Of a DNA stretch of 5,685 nucleotides, positions 5,549-5,685 are shown one piece after another. Origin of the DNA: an uncultured Ruminococcus sp. Lineage in GTDB: Bacteria > Bacillota > Clostridia > Oscillospirales > Acutalibacteraceae. The stretch lies in contig CACXHC010000228.1 in assembly GCA_902767285.1 (NCBI GenBank), forward strand, positions 1 to 5,685. The letters run 5' to 3'. The stretch's first letter is position 1, and every line of letters starts with the position of its first letter. A program made the position numbers and the translations under genes. A model generated the notes under the pieces. That model saw nothing but the letters and a program-made list of their open reading frames with translations. It had not been told where the DNA came from and did no database searches.

Positions 5549-5685
5549 ATGAAACGTAGAAAATATGTAAACGATCCAGCCAGCTTGCTCAAAGAGGGAA
5601 AAGAAATAATGCTTAAACACGATGATACACGATTCTATTTCAGAGTGTTCTCTGTGAATTTCGTTTTGAATGGAATGTCAGCAGC
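5549..5685 (+). CDS. Helix-turn-helix/IS630-type transposase-like protein, N-terminal fragment (cut by window edge)
   Basis: Only the first 45 codons are present and they stay open to the edge. The start MKRRKYVNDPASLLKEGKEI, followed by MLKHDDTRF, a second helix around RVFSVNFVLNGMSA, resembles from memory the N-terminal lead-in to the helix-turn-helix domain of IS630-like transposases and related stand-alone proteins. The hallmark helix-turn-helix and any DDE catalytic residues would lie outside the window, so neither the family nor intactness can be confirmed. It could equally be a small DNA-binding protein of the same fold. The promoter at 5500-5528 and the RBS at 5535-5539 support a real start. 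Confidence 0.55.
   Translation, partial: MKRRKYVNDPASLLKEGKEIMLKHDDTRFYFRVFSVNFVLNGMSA

Overview
The window looks like chromosomal DNA of a low-GC Gram-positive gut or rumen Clostridium-class bacterium, most likely Ruminococcaceae/Oscillospiraceae (Ruminococcus-like). The pointers are strong AGGAGG-type ribosome binding sites, sigma-A promoters close to consensus, very AT-rich intergenic DNA, a secreted BspA-type leucine-rich-repeat protein ending in a type I dockerin, and a cyclic-di-GMP phosphodiesterase. The species cannot be named from this sequence alone.

Layout: (1) 1-717, minus strand: a TerD-family stress protein, cut by the left edge, with a Pro/Gln-rich tail of 11-residue tandem repeats. 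(2) 718-1016: a divergent control region. It has an extended -10 promoter and a terminator-like leader hairpin for the TerD gene. For the rightward gene it has a TTGACT/TATAAT promoter whose -10 box lies inside a perfect 19-bp inverted repeat. (3) 1017-3458, plus strand: an 813-residue secreted LRR-dockerin protein built from 96-residue super-repeats and closed by a clear intrinsic terminator at 3481-3525. (4) 3526-3761: spacer with a consensus promoter and strong RBS. (5) 3762-5369, plus strand: a cytoplasmic EAL phosphodiesterase with all the expected catalytic motifs at its N-terminus and two PAS-like segments at its C-terminus. (6) 5370-5548: AT-rich spacer with a promoter. (7) 5549-5685, plus strand: the first 45 codons of a gene that resembles the N-terminal region of IS630-type transposases or helix-turn-helix proteins, cut by the right edge.

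Each of the four genes appears to have its own promoter, so this is a set of single transcription units and not one operon. The LRR-dockerin protein is probably exported and held on the cell surface or cellulosome by a cohesin. The neighbouring phosphodiesterase lowers cyclic-di-GMP, a second messenger that often governs adhesion, but a functional link between the two is only suggested by position. No complete novel system is evident. The most unusual items are the 19-bp palindrome over the -10 box, the recently homogenised 288-bp coding super-repeats, the variable-number repeat tail on the TerD protein with its leader hairpin, and the EAL-first/PAS-last domain order without a GGDEF domain.
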